From assembly GCF_019977295.1 (NCBI RefSeq), contig NZ_AP024651.1, positions 2,170,001 through 2,234,000 of the forward strand: a DNA stretch of 64,000 bases, given 5' to 3'. The notes beneath the pieces are model-generated. The model had not been told where the DNA came from and did not search any database. It saw only the letters and a list, made by a program, of their open reading frames with translations. This document shows positions 42,621-51,879 of this stretch, piece by piece. Both the position numbers and the translations under genes were made by a program. This DNA comes from Arthrobacter sp. StoSoilB20. GTDB lineage: Bacteria; Actinomycetota; Actinomycetes; Actinomycetales; Micrococcaceae. Numbering within the stretch: position 1 is the first letter of the stretch; each line of letters begins with the position of its first letter.

Positions 42621-43775
42621 CTACCCACCGCGGAGCCATTCACCAATGCGCTCGTTTCCCACGAACCTATCAGCCATGCGTAGGTAGCCGGCGGTGTTCG
42701 GGTGCAGTCCGTCCGGGAGGTCCGGAGCATCGTTGAGTCCGAAGAGTTCGAGGCCGTTGAGGTAGTAGAGCGCCGAATCGGTTGCAGATCTGGACGTGAC
42801 GATTTCGGCCAACAACAAACGTATCTCTGTGAGGTTCAAGGACCCGATGTTCTGTCCTGTCACGGGTGGCGGAACGGTGCGAAGCTTCCCGGAGCGCGCG
42901 TCCCAGGTGATCGGTCCCGGGTTCGTCTCCTGCATTGGGCAAGCGATGGGGGAAATGAGAAGGATCGGTACTTCCGGTTTTGCCTCCCGGATGGTGTCCA
43001 GGAACGCGTGGACGGCCGGTATAAAGGTTCTGCGTTTCATGGTGTCCCCGTTGGCGATGTTGATGCCAACTTTGAGGCTGATGAGATCCGCTTCCAGGTC
43101 CCGCATGATGCGTGCGACGAAGTGGTCAAGGTGGGCACCTCCGCCGAAAGCCATTGAGGTCAGATTTAGGCCGAGCTTTCGTGCTGCCACGGCTGGCCAG
43201 GTTGAGAGCGGCGAGTCCGCCTCGGCGCAGTGGCTGATCGAACTGCCGTAGTGCGTCCATCGAGGAATGTCGGAGTGCGGCGTCGGCTGGAACGGGGCGT
43301 CGGCTTTAAGGTCGAGGATCTCGATGCTGGCGTTGTTGGGGAGCCAGATCTCAACATCGCGGGCAGTGCCGTCCCCGCCGAGCTCGAATATCAGCGAGGC
43401 GGGCTTTCCCGTGTGATGTTCGGGAGGACCACCAAGCTGAAGTACGTCGTAGGGTCCTTCAGTTTCCCATTGCTCCATTGTCAGGTCACCGCTGACGGCA
43501 CCGTAGGTGACCAGGACTGAAGCAGGGTCCATTCCGGGGTACAGGCGCCGGGTCGAAAGAGCGGTCAACGTAAGACATCTGGCCGCTGTCGTAAACGCGA
43601 GACGGACACCCGAAGGCTGCGTGGCGTTGATCCTGAGCGTTTCTTCGTCGTGATAGGAATCCACCGACCGAGGAAGCCGGTGGGGAACCACACCTCCGGA
43701 AGTGTGTTCTACGTCCAGAGCTCCGCGGAGAGCCTGAACGATGATGTCCCGCGTGGGCTCGCTCAGGGAATTCAT
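42621..43775 (-). CDS. SGNH/GDSL-family hydrolase
   Basis: 384 residues from ATG 43775, which overlaps the GH3 stop (ATGA). An N-terminal beta-rich domain precedes the SGNH core: THYGSSISHCAEADSP with the nucleophile Ser, GVNI-like KVGINIANGDTM (N block), and the terminal DGLHPNTAGY Asp/His pair. There is no signal peptide. Enzymes of this build are carbohydrate esterases or lipases. Coupled to GH3 and an importer, it probably deacylates an imported oligosaccharide; inference. Confidence 0.83.
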   Translation of the reverse strand: MNSLSEPTRDIIVQALRGALDVEHTSGGVVPHRLPRSVDSYHDEETLRINATQPSGVRLAFTTAARCLTLTALSTRRLYPGMDPASVLVTYGAVSGDLTMEQWETEGPYDVLQLGGPPEHHTGKPASLIFELGGDGTARDVEIWLPNNASIEILDLKADAPFQPTPHSDIPRWTHYGSSISHCAEADSPLSTWPAVAARKLGLNLTSMAFGGGAHLDHFVARIMRDLEADLISLKVGINIANGDTMKRRTFIPAVHAFLDTIREAKPEVPILLISPIACPMQETNPGPITWDARSGKLRTVPPPVTGQNIGSLNLTEIRLLLAEIVTSRSATDSALYYLNGLELFGLNDAPDLPDGLHPNTAGYLRMADRFVGNERIGEWLRGG

Positions 43776-45562
43776 GGTCGGGCCTCGTCCACGTCCAACC
43801 CCCATCCCAGGGGAAACAACGGTTCCTCTGTATCGGAGGGCACATCGGGGCGGCTCGCAAAAACGGCTTCCATAGTGCGTGGTAGCTCGAAGGGGAGCTT
43901 CCCTCGGGGACGGACCCGACCGGTGAGGACGTCGAGAACGGCGGAGTCGGAAGCGCCATAATCAGCGACGATGGCAGACGCAAAGGCGGCTATGGGTGTC
44001 AGTATGGCGGGCCTGGTCAGCGTGACAACGAAGACCAAGGGAACCTGCCGGGCAATTGTTCTCAGCTGCTCGACGTATTCCTCGGAAAAGTCGAGAGACC
44101 CCTGTTCCATCCCGTTCTCAAGGAAGTAGGTGTCGCGTTTTTCGTAGGGAGCATGGGCTCGCACGATCGCGACCGTTGACTCTTCCAGTGATGATGGCGT
44201 CCACCCTCCCGGCAACACGGAAGTTTCGATGTCGACGAGGTAGGCCTTTTGCGGCCCGGTAACGGGCAGCACCTGCGCGCCTTCTTTGTTCTGGTTCATC
44301 AGCACGGTGAGCGACTCTGACTGTGTGACCCTGCCAAGATGGATGTGTTCAGCGGTCCCGATCTCCACGTTCGTTTCAGAGGCACGAGGGGTTAGGATCC
44401 CGAGGTCATGCATCAGGGTAACTGTGCGGCGGGCTGATTGATCGAGGCGGTCTTCGCTGATTTCGCCGGATTCAAGAAGGCCGATTAAGAGTTCGGTATC
44501 ACTTTCACCGCCGAATTGGTCGACGCCCGCCTTGAGAAGCTTCATAACCCGCTGGCGGCGATTCAGGTGCTCCACACCCCATGCGCGGGCGGGGAACGGC
44601 TTACCGAAAACGGTTACGTCGGTGATCAGGCCGAAGTCGCTGAGGATGATCCCGTCGAATCCCAGCTCCTCGCGAAGCAACTGGGTCAGGATCTGGCGAT
44701 TGAAGGCGAAGCCGACTTCCTCGACGGGTTCACCGTTGAGGGTCAGCCCGACGGGCATACCGTAGTAAGGCATGATTGCTGCCGTGCCGGCATCGATCGC
44801 GGCTTTGAACGGGAGCAGGTGGTCACGCAGTCGGCCTCCAGGGTAGACCTGCTCGCGCCCGTAGGGGAAGTGCGGGTCCTCGCCGTCGAGTTGAGGGCCG
44901 CCTCCCGGGAAGTGCTTTGTCGTTGCGGCAATGCTTGTTGGTCCCAGGGTGGTGCCCTGCAGGCCTTCGAGGTAGGCCCTAAGGAGGGTTGCGGTGAGCT
45001 GCGGCTCGGCGCCGAACGATTGGGCTTGCCGGGCCCACCGTGGCTCCGTCGCAAGATCGACTTGGGGGTGGAGGGCCATGCGCACGCCCATGGCCAGGTA
45101 ATCCTGCCGGACAATGTCGGCGAAGGTCCGCACAGCTTCGGGGTCACGGAGGGCGCCGAGTCCGATAGGTTCGGGCCATTGCGAGACACCACTCGCCCGG
45201 TGGCTTGCGCCTGCGTTCTGGATAAATGAGTGTCGTGGGTCTGAGGAGAAGATAATCGGCAGTCGTGACCCAGTGGACGTAGCAAGGTCCTGCAGGACCT
45301 GAAGTACTGGGGCTGCCTTGGCCGGCTCGGGCATGCTTGCGAGGCAGAAGTATCGGATGCCCTTATCCACGATGAGGTGACGCAGAGTGTCGCCGCCCAG
45401 CGGGGAAGGTGCGTCGAGGTCGAGATCCGCGTCGACCATCACCATAGGCTGGAAGAGCAAGCCGACTTTCTGCGCAGTAGTGAGGCCGCCGATGATTTCG
45501 TCGACACTCCTGCTGTGCAACGTTGTCGATACGCCGGTGGGGTTCATTAGCTCGTCCATCAT
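43772..45562 (-). CDS. Glycoside hydrolase family 3 (beta-glycosidase)
   Basis: 596 residues, cytoplasmic. The architecture matches the GH3 at 15215-16999: SSDPRHSFIQNAGASHRASG, LHPQVDLATEPRWARQ, KHFPGGGPQLDGEDPHFPYG, the nucleophile D309 in IILSDFG and a C-terminal PLFPLGWGL. The two are clear paralogues with separate modules and regulators, so they probably serve different glycosides. Start and stop overlap its neighbours by ATGA on both sides, placing it in the ABC operon. Confidence 0.92.
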   Translation of the reverse strand: MMDELMNPTGVSTTLHSRSVDEIIGGLTTAQKVGLLFQPMVMVDADLDLDAPSPLGGDTLRHLIVDKGIRYFCLASMPEPAKAAPVLQVLQDLATSTGSRLPIIFSSDPRHSFIQNAGASHRASGVSQWPEPIGLGALRDPEAVRTFADIVRQDYLAMGVRMALHPQVDLATEPRWARQAQSFGAEPQLTATLLRAYLEGLQGTTLGPTSIAATTKHFPGGGPQLDGEDPHFPYGREQVYPGGRLRDHLLPFKAAIDAGTAAIMPYYGMPVGLTLNGEPVEEVGFAFNRQILTQLLREELGFDGIILSDFGLITDVTVFGKPFPARAWGVEHLNRRQRVMKLLKAGVDQFGGESDTELLIGLLESGEISEDRLDQSARRTVTLMHDLGILTPRASETNVEIGTAEHIHLGRVTQSESLTVLMNQNKEGAQVLPVTGPQKAYLVDIETSVLPGGWTPSSLEESTVAIVRAHAPYEKRDTYFLENGMEQGSLDFSEEYVEQLRTIARQVPLVFVVTLTRPAILTPIAAFASAIVADYGASDSAVLDVLTGRVRPRGKLPFELPRTMEAVFASRPDVPSDTEEPLFPLGWGLDVDEARP

Positions 45563-46449
45563 TTCTTGTCGATGCCGGAAGTCGTTGTGGCTGCTCGTTC
45601 CCGTCGGCGTTCTGCCTGACGCTTGGGGTCAGCCGCCGGGGCGGCCAGTAGCAGGCGCTGCGTATAGGGGTGCTCCGGCGTGGTGGTGACTTTGGCCCCT
45701 TCGCCGGTTTCAACTATCTGCCCGCGGTACATCACCGCGACCCTGTGGCTCATGACCCGAACGACACTAAGGTCGTGGGAGATGAACAGCAGGGCTACGT
45801 TCGTCTCTTGTTGTATGTCCAAGAGCAGTTCCATGACCCTCGCCTGGGTTGTCAGATCCAACGCGGAGACAGGTTCGTCGCAAATGATGAGTTTGGGTGA
45901 GAGTGCAAGTGCTCGTGCGATGGCCACCCTCTGACGTTGCCCTCCACTGAATTCGCGTGGGTACCGTTGGAGGGCGTCGGACGGCAAGTGAACGACGTCG
46001 AGCAATTCGCTGATGCGTTGTGCAGCTTCTTTGCGCCGGATGCCCCCGGCCCTCAGGGGTTCTGACAGAGTGTCACCGATGGTCAGAGCAGGACTAAGCG
46101 AGGAATACGGGTCCTGGAAGACAGCCTGCATTTCCCCTGCAAGTTGGCGGCGGCGTTGTTTACTGGCAGTCGTTATGTCTTCCTGATGGTAGGTAACCGT
46201 TCCGCCGGAAATGGGTGCCAGACCTAGTACGGCCCTTCCCAGTGTTGATTTGCCGGAGCCTGATTCCCCCACCAATCCAACGGTTTCGCCGGGCCGAACA
46301 TTGAGGCTGACCCCATGAAGGACCTGAAAGCTCTTTCGGCGTAGGCCTTTGGATCGGTACGTCACTTCCAGATCGTTGATTGCGAGCAACGGCTCCGCAG
46401 ATCCAGCGGCGGTTTGCGGCTGAGCCGCTGTTGCGTTTGGCGACCTCAT
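45559..46449 (-). CDS. Oligopeptide/oligosaccharide ABC transporter ATP-binding protein (DppF-like)
   Basis: 296 residues. Walker A GLVGESGSGKSTLGRAVLG, signature FSGGQRQRVAIARALALSPK, Walker B LIICDEPVSALD and the switch HDLSVV are intact, and the C-terminal YTQRLLLAAP motif is typical of the Opp/Dpp family. It works with the ATPase domain fused to the permease encoded upstream. Near cellobiose-type GH3 enzymes, Opp/Dpp importers often carry oligosaccharides, which I favour here. Confidence 0.9.
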   Translation of the reverse strand: MRSPNATAAQPQTAAGSAEPLLAINDLEVTYRSKGLRRKSFQVLHGVSLNVRPGETVGLVGESGSGKSTLGRAVLGLAPISGGTVTYHQEDITTASKQRRRQLAGEMQAVFQDPYSSLSPALTIGDTLSEPLRAGGIRRKEAAQRISELLDVVHLPSDALQRYPREFSGGQRQRVAIARALALSPKLIICDEPVSALDLTTQARVMELLLDIQQETNVALLFISHDLSVVRVMSHRVAVMYRGQIVETGEGAKVTTTPEHPYTQRLLLAAPAADPKRQAERRRERAATTTSGIDKK

Positions 46450-48230
46450 GCCATCACCTCATGGTTTGTCCACGCCGGGCGTGCAGGTGCATCGTCCAGT
46501 AGGGCGGCGAATAGTTTCTTGGTGTAGTCGTGCTCAGGGTTGTTGAACAATGTTTCAACAGAACCGGTTTCGATGATGGATCCTGAGCGCATCACTGAGA
46601 CTCTGTCGGCAAGATCAGCCACCACCCCGAAATTGTGGGTCACGAGGAGCATGGCTAGTCCTTCTTCCCGCTGGAGGGTTCGCAACAGATCGAGGATCTC
46701 GGCTTGAACGGTGACATCGAGCGCTGTGGTGGGTTCGTCGGCGACTATTAGCGCAGGTTTGCAGGAAACGGCTCCGGCTATGAGCACTCTTTGGGCCATA
46801 CCCCCCGAAATTTGGTGAGGATACGACGAGTAAACCCGCTGAGGATCGTTGATGCCGACACGTTCCAGGAGGCGCATCACGGTCTCTCGTGCCGCTTTCC
46901 GGTCCATGTTCAGCAGGACCCGCAGCGGTTCGCAAAGCTGGTGCCCGATGGTGTAGGAAGGGTCCAGGTTCGACAGTGGCTCCTGCGGCACGTATCCGAT
47001 GTGGCGGCCGCGGATACGGGCGAGGACCTGGGGACGGGCCGAGGTCAGCTCGGTTCCTTCCATCCGAATGGTGCCGGCCATGATCCTTCCGCCCTCAGGC
47101 AAAAGACCGAGAATGGACCATGCTGTCTGGGTCTTACCCGACCCGGATTCGCCAACCAGGGCGTGAACTTCTCCCGGGGCGATTCTTAGGGATACCCCAT
47201 CAACCACAGTTTTCCATCCACCGTCTACCTGGTAGGAGACGGAGAGTGAATCGACGTCCAGGAGAGCCTTCTCCTCGGGGGAGCTGTTTTCGTGGTTGAT
47301 GGGCGGGGCGGGGCGGGGGCGGGGTGGCGACCACACCAGTCGGCGGTCTTCGGTCCTGTCTCCGGTCAATTCAAGCTCATCACGAAGCGCAGATCCGAGC
47401 AGTGTGAACGCTATACAAGTCAAACTGATGGCAAGGCTGGGCCAGAGAATAAGCATGGGACCGCGGAAGATGTTGTAAAAACCCTCGGAAAGCATTCCGC
47501 CCCAGGAGGGAAGTGCGGGATCGCCAAGCCCAAGGAAGTCAAGGGCGGCTTGGATGGCTATGCTGACGCCTAGTAACCCGGCAGTCAAGAGGATGGCGGG
47601 GGCTCGAACCGCCGTCAGGACATGGCGCCTGATAATCCGGCTGTCCGTTAGCCCAGACACTTTGGCGGCATCAATGTAGAGCTCCCCACGCACACCTCGG
47701 ACCGCATTAAAGACGACCCGGTAATACGACGGGGCCAAAATGACACCGAAGATTCCCATGACGACCCACAAGGAAGGGCCTACAACTGCTCTCACCGCCA
47801 GAAGTACCACGATTGCTGGCAGGGAAAGGATTACCCCTGACAACCAGGCTGATAAGGTATCGAACCATCCGCCACGGTATCCGGCGATCAGACCGCTTGG
47901 GATACCGATAGCAGCGGCGACGACGACCGCGACAGCCGCTCCGGCGAGGCTTACCGACGTGGCGTGAATGAGCCGCGAAAGGACATCACGGCCGGCACTG
48001 TCCGCACCGAGAAGATGCTCGGGGGATTGCGGGGCAAAAACCAGCTGCAGGGATGCTGCGTTTGGATCATAAGGTGCAATAAGAGGACCTATTAGAGCTA
48101 CCAAAATGATGGCGGCTATATAGGCTGAGGCAGCGAGACCTAAAGGGTTGCTCAGCAAGCGGCTTGACAGGGATTTCCTGCGTCCCGCAGTGGGCAGGGC
48201 ACGGTCTAGGGCTTCGATTTGCTGGGTCAT
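46446..48230 (-). CDS. Fused ABC permease and ATPase (DppC-DppD type)
   Basis: 594 residues from ATG 48230, which overlaps the permease stop (ATGA). Residues 1-290 or so are a DppC-type permease with the EAA loop ELYIDAAKVSGLTDSRIIRR. A short linker rich in Pro/Arg follows. From about 330 comes a DppD-type ATPase with VGESGSGKTQTAWSILGLLP, HQISGGMAQRVLIAGAVSC and LIVADEPTTALDVTVQAEIL. Normally these are two proteins; the fusion is uncommon but known in actinobacteria. Together with DppB-like and DppF-like proteins it makes a full importer. Confidence 0.9.
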   Translation of the reverse strand: MTQQIEALDRALPTAGRRKSLSSRLLSNPLGLAASAYIAAIILVALIGPLIAPYDPNAASLQLVFAPQSPEHLLGADSAGRDVLSRLIHATSVSLAGAAVAVVVAAAIGIPSGLIAGYRGGWFDTLSAWLSGVILSLPAIVVLLAVRAVVGPSLWVVMGIFGVILAPSYYRVVFNAVRGVRGELYIDAAKVSGLTDSRIIRRHVLTAVRAPAILLTAGLLGVSIAIQAALDFLGLGDPALPSWGGMLSEGFYNIFRGPMLILWPSLAISLTCIAFTLLGSALRDELELTGDRTEDRRLVWSPPRPRPAPPINHENSSPEEKALLDVDSLSVSYQVDGGWKTVVDGVSLRIAPGEVHALVGESGSGKTQTAWSILGLLPEGGRIMAGTIRMEGTELTSARPQVLARIRGRHIGYVPQEPLSNLDPSYTIGHQLCEPLRVLLNMDRKAARETVMRLLERVGINDPQRVYSSYPHQISGGMAQRVLIAGAVSCKPALIVADEPTTALDVTVQAEILDLLRTLQREEGLAMLLVTHNFGVVADLADRVSVMRSGSIIETGSVETLFNNPEHDYTKKLFAALLDDAPARPAWTNHEVMA

Positions 48231-49168
48231 GACTGCCGCATTTTCGGGTTGAGCCATCCTTGAAGAAGGTCGATGGCAAGGTTTACGAGGAAGACGACGA
48301 TGGCTGTGAGGATGACGAGTCCCATCACGATGGGTATGTCTCCCTGAGCGGTGGCCGCAATGGCGCTTTGTCCAAGCCCCGGAAGGGAAAATACCTGTTC
48401 CACTACGACTGCTCCTCCAAAGAGGACAATGAACTGAAGTCCCAGGACGCTAAGGGCCGGGGCCGCGGCGTTCCTCAGTACGTGACCGAACATAACCCGC
48501 CCCTCAGGTAGGCCGCGGGCGCGGAGCGTGCGCACGTAGTCGAGCCGCATGGCATCAATCATCGATCCGCGAATTTGCTGGGCGACACTTGCAGTGGCCG
48601 CAATTGAGAGTGCAAGGACCGGCAACGTTATGGTCGAAAGCCAGCCCGGAAACGAGACATCTGGTCGGGTGTAACCCGTGGCAGGGAACCAACGCAGGCT
48701 TAGCGCGAACATGAGGACCAAGGCAAGGGCCATCAGGAATCCGGGGACAGCGGCCACGGTGACGGACGCGATCTGGATGAAACGGTCCAGGGGTCCCCGC
48801 TGCCGTGCTGAAGCGGCGCCAAGGCAAACCGCAACGACTGCGGAAAGCAGGACAGCTCCGATGGTGAGAGTAAGGGTAACGGGCAACCGGGTCAGGAGCG
48901 CCTCGGTCACGGACTGCCCGGTAAACCAGGACCGGCCAAGATTGCCTTGAACGGCTCCGCTGGCCCATTCCAGGAACTGTGTGGTCAGGGGACGGTCGAG
49001 GCCTAACTGCTGCGTTTTGCGGTCGACGAGTTCCTGCGATGCGTTCTGTCCCAGGATGTTTCGGGCTGCATCGCTGGCACGGAGGTTTAGAAGGAAGAAG
49101 GTGAGAACACAGAGCGACCCGATGGTCAGGATTCCCGCAAGGAGCCGCTGAAGGATGAATTTAGTCAT
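48227..49168 (-). CDS. ABC transporter permease (DppB-like)
   Basis: 313 residues with an N-terminal membrane segment (LLAGILTIGSLCVLTFFLLN) and further hydrophobic segments. The cytoplasmic EAA-type loop is LDYVRTLRARGLPEGRVMFG. It forms the channel with the permease half of the fused protein. The 54-base spacer to the binding-protein gene upstream keeps it in the operon. Confidence 0.9.
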   Translation of the reverse strand: MTKFILQRLLAGILTIGSLCVLTFFLLNLRASDAARNILGQNASQELVDRKTQQLGLDRPLTTQFLEWASGAVQGNLGRSWFTGQSVTEALLTRLPVTLTLTIGAVLLSAVVAVCLGAASARQRGPLDRFIQIASVTVAAVPGFLMALALVLMFALSLRWFPATGYTRPDVSFPGWLSTITLPVLALSIAATASVAQQIRGSMIDAMRLDYVRTLRARGLPEGRVMFGHVLRNAAAPALSVLGLQFIVLFGGAVVVEQVFSLPGLGQSAIAATAQGDIPIVMGLVILTAIVVFLVNLAIDLLQGWLNPKMRQS

Positions 49169-49222
49169 GGGTATGGTTACGAGCGCCGGGGGCGAGGCTG
49201 CTCCTGTTCCCCGGCGGCACGC

Positions 49223-50752
49223 TCAGCTTTCAGATTTAATGTTCCAGAGGTAGGGGTAGGCGTTGTCGGACTGAAGTTCGACAGCGATGCCGGGCTTGGT
49301 GAAGAAGGCAGTCTGAGCCCGGTAGGTGGGTGCAAACCATGCCTGTTCCACGACGTACCGGTTCAAGTCTTGGCTGATCTTCTTTGCGTCGTCGCCCTCA
49401 GCTGTGCTGAGTTGACTCATGTATTCGAGGATTTTGGGGTCTTCGGTTTTCAGAACGTTGAACGGAGCCCACGGCGCCAAGGCGAATTGGATTCCTGCCC
49501 AGCCGGACTTAGGGGTCTCCAAATTCATGGGGAAGGCCGCCCAGGTGCCTCCAAGCATTTTTCTGAAGAGATCGTCGCCGGTTGTTTCCCACGTGACGTT
49601 GATACCCACCTTGCCGAGTTGTTCCTTGTAAACCGCGAATTCAGCTTCGGGTACAAAGTTGCTGCTTGGCATCAAGAGGTCGAATCCGTTGGGATAGCCT
49701 GCTTCTCTCAGAAGGCTTTTGGATTTCTCCACGTCGAAGGAGTAGGCAGTGTCGAGTTCCGGGAGGTAGGCATCAGAAGTCTTGTCGAAGGTTTGTGCCG
49801 TCGGAGATCCATATCCTGCAGCGAGTCCCTTAACGAGTCCTTCACGGTCCAAGGCGTGGTTGATGGCCTGCCGAACGCGCACGTCCTTTAGCGCCGGGTT
49901 GAGTTTGCCTGTCCTGTCTGCAAGAACAAAACCTGCCCAAGTGGATTCAGCAAGCGTAGTTTTGTAGCCAGCAGCTTCGGCCTCTGGGATCTGGGTCGGT
50001 GTCTGTGAGGCCGTTGCGTCGACCTGACCGCCTTTGATGGCGTTCATCAGCGCAGTCGCATCGCCGTAAAGCGTCATGGTGATGGTTTTGTAGTGCACCG
50101 AGTCCGCGTCCCAGTAATCGGCTCTGGCATCGAACACGTAGCTGGACCCGACAACTGTTTCGTCCTTGTCCAGCACATAGGGACCGCTGCCGACCGGGCT
50201 ATTGGCCGCATTTGGGTCAGTCCACATGGCCGCGCTGCCTACGATGCCTGCATTCTGTGACAGCGTCGTCAGCAACGAAGGGTCCGGACTCTTCATGGTC
50301 ACCAGGACGGTCTTGGCATCGACGGCTTCGGCTTTTGCCACATTGGACAGATATGGAGCGTTGGCTGCTGTTCCATCACGGAAGCGCTTCAGGCTGTCTG
50401 CCGTGACCTCGGCAGTGAGCGGCGTGCCGTCACTGAAAGTGACTCCATCGCGCAAAGTCAGGGTGAGTTGGGTCTTTGATTGGTCCCATTCCCACTTCTC
50501 CGCCAGTCCGGCAACGATTGTTCCGTCCGGTTCTGCTCGAAGCAGAGTGTCGTACACAGCCTGAAGGTAAGGGGATTCGATCGCCCACGCCGTCTCCCAA
50601 GGAGCGAAGGAGGTGTTGGGAGCGACCATGCCGAGCCGAAGTACTTCGGACTGCACAGTCCCACCCCCGCCGGATTGTTGGCCTACGCAGGCGGTCAATG
50701 CGACGAGGGTGGCAAGGCCGGCCGCTGCAACCCTAAGGATGCGCTGGTGCAT
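49223..50752 (-). CDS. Family-5 extracellular solute-binding lipoprotein
   Basis: 509 residues. The leader has a lipobox (VALTACVGQQ) with Cys at about residue 22. Family-5 marks are LTLTLRDGVTFSDGTPLTAE and RVRQAINHALDREGLVKGLA. These proteins bind peptides, nickel or oligosaccharides; the companion GH3 and SGNH genes suggest a carbohydrate ligand. First gene of the operon, divergent from a TetR gene across a 158-base spacer with an AAAACCTT/AAGGTTTT operator. Confidence 0.9.
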   Translation of the reverse strand: MHQRILRVAAAGLATLVALTACVGQQSGGGGTVQSEVLRLGMVAPNTSFAPWETAWAIESPYLQAVYDTLLRAEPDGTIVAGLAEKWEWDQSKTQLTLTLRDGVTFSDGTPLTAEVTADSLKRFRDGTAANAPYLSNVAKAEAVDAKTVLVTMKSPDPSLLTTLSQNAGIVGSAAMWTDPNAANSPVGSGPYVLDKDETVVGSSYVFDARADYWDADSVHYKTITMTLYGDATALMNAIKGGQVDATASQTPTQIPEAEAAGYKTTLAESTWAGFVLADRTGKLNPALKDVRVRQAINHALDREGLVKGLAAGYGSPTAQTFDKTSDAYLPELDTAYSFDVEKSKSLLREAGYPNGFDLLMPSSNFVPEAEFAVYKEQLGKVGINVTWETTGDDLFRKMLGGTWAAFPMNLETPKSGWAGIQFALAPWAPFNVLKTEDPKILEYMSQLSTAEGDDAKKISQDLNRYVVEQAWFAPTYRAQTAFFTKPGIAVELQSDNAYPYLWNIKSES

Positions 50753-50819
50753 CTTTGCACGGTCCTTTCAAAAGGAGTCTCTAGGCCCCGCTTCAGCAGG
50801 ACAAGGAGAACCTAACACC

Positions 50820-50878
50820 AAAACCTTAGGCATCAAAGGTTTTTGGAAAAATAAAATTCTTTTGGGGTCAAAGGTTTT
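50820..50878. promoter_or_regulatory. Operator region between the ABC operon and TetR
   Basis: AAAACCTT (50820-50827) and AAGGTTTT (50836-50843) form an inverted repeat with an 8-base spacer. A third AAAGGTTTT half-site follows at 50870-50878. The AT-rich region between them could hold promoter elements. It probably binds the adjacent TetR protein. Confidence 0.55.
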
Positions 50879-50910
50879 CATCTGAGCGGTCCGCTGATAC
50901 CGTCACCTGC

Positions 50911-51513
50911 GTGAGTACGACACCAACCAAGCCCCGTGGGGAGTATGCCAAGACCGCCCGTCGGCGGGATGAAATAGTGACGGCCGCTCTGACCGTTTTT
51001 TCTTCTTCGGGTTTCGTCAACGCCTCAATGAGCGAGATCGCAAAGCGGTCTGGACTCACATTGCCAGGGCTGCGACATCACTTCGAATCTAAGCTCGACC
51101 TGCTGCAGGAAGTCATATTCCGGCGCGAACTGGACGCGAATGAACACTTGAAGGGTCGGATCGGGATTGACTTATTACGGGGTCTCCTTGAGATCGCCGA
51201 CCGCGATCAGAAAGATCCTGGGCTGACGCAGATGTACGCAATGCTGGCTGCCGAAGCGACGGATCCGGAACATCCGGCCAATGAGTACTTCCGTGGCCGC
51301 TACGACTTGGTCGTAGATACGGTTCATCGGGCCTTTCGGGAGGCGGCCGAAGATGGCGCTTTACGCCCCGAATCTGACCCGGCCGGGCTGGCCAGGTCTT
51401 ACGTGGCCCTGTCTGATGGACTGCAGCTGCAGGCCCTGTATCGGCCGGGCTCCTTCTCGCAGGTGCAGCTGACCCGCGAGTTCCTGAGGCAGCACCTGAC
51501 GGTGCCACTCTGA
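50911..51513 (+). CDS. TetR family regulator of the GH3/ABC module
   Basis: 200 residues from GTG 50911; no clear ribosome site is visible, so the message may be leaderless or nearly so. The RGEYAKTARRRDEIVTAALT start resembles the paralogues. The helix-turn-helix is GFVNASMSEIAKRSGLTLPG then LRHHFESKLDLL. The effector domain has AEATDPEHPANEYFRGRY and DGLQLQALYRPG, the subfamily signature. It most likely represses the divergent binding protein-ABC-GH3-SGNH operon. Confidence 0.87.
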   Translation: MSTTPTKPRGEYAKTARRRDEIVTAALTVFSSSGFVNASMSEIAKRSGLTLPGLRHHFESKLDLLQEVIFRRELDANEHLKGRIGIDLLRGLLEIADRDQKDPGLTQMYAMLAAEATDPEHPANEYFRGRYDLVVDTVHRAFREAAEDGALRPESDPAGLARSYVALSDGLQLQALYRPGSFSQVQLTREFLRQHLTVPL

Positions 51514-51521
51514 AACCTTGA

Positions 51522-51571
51522 GTCATCCTTATGCCAGGGTCGACAGGCATTCACCCTGGCGCAGGGATGAC
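51522..51571 (+). terminator. Compound hairpin after TetR
   Basis: GCCAGGGT/ACCCTGGC form an 8-bp inner stem (51533-51540 with 51553-51560). GTCATCC/GGATGAC form a 7-bp outer stem. It ends the TetR transcript before the GH78 gene. Confidence 0.65.
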
Positions 51572-51715
51572 GGACAATACCATGCCGGATCTCGGGGCCT
51601 CCGGCATGCCTTGAGCGCGGCGCAACGATGACAATTTCACTTTCGCCACCCATCGGATTCTGCACAAATAGCCGCTAGACAGCATCAATCATCCGAGATA
51701 GTCTCATCCGAAATA

Positions 51716-51729
51716 TGACCACTCGGTCA
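51716..51729. promoter_or_regulatory. Small inverted repeat upstream of GH78
   Basis: TGACC-ACTC-GGTCA, in a stretch rich in short TC/AT motifs. A weak operator candidate for the rhamnosidase gene; no dedicated regulator gene adjoins it. Confidence 0.25.
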
Positions 51730-51879
51730 CTTTTCAGTGAGGCTTTGATCCTCCTCCACGAGCGCTGAGTCGGAACCCGTTTACAAGAAATGGGCCTCGG
51801 CTCCACCGGCCGGACAGCACGTAGACCGGCCGTAACGCTCCCTCCATTCCCGCAAAATGCGGTCAGCAAAGGAACCACC

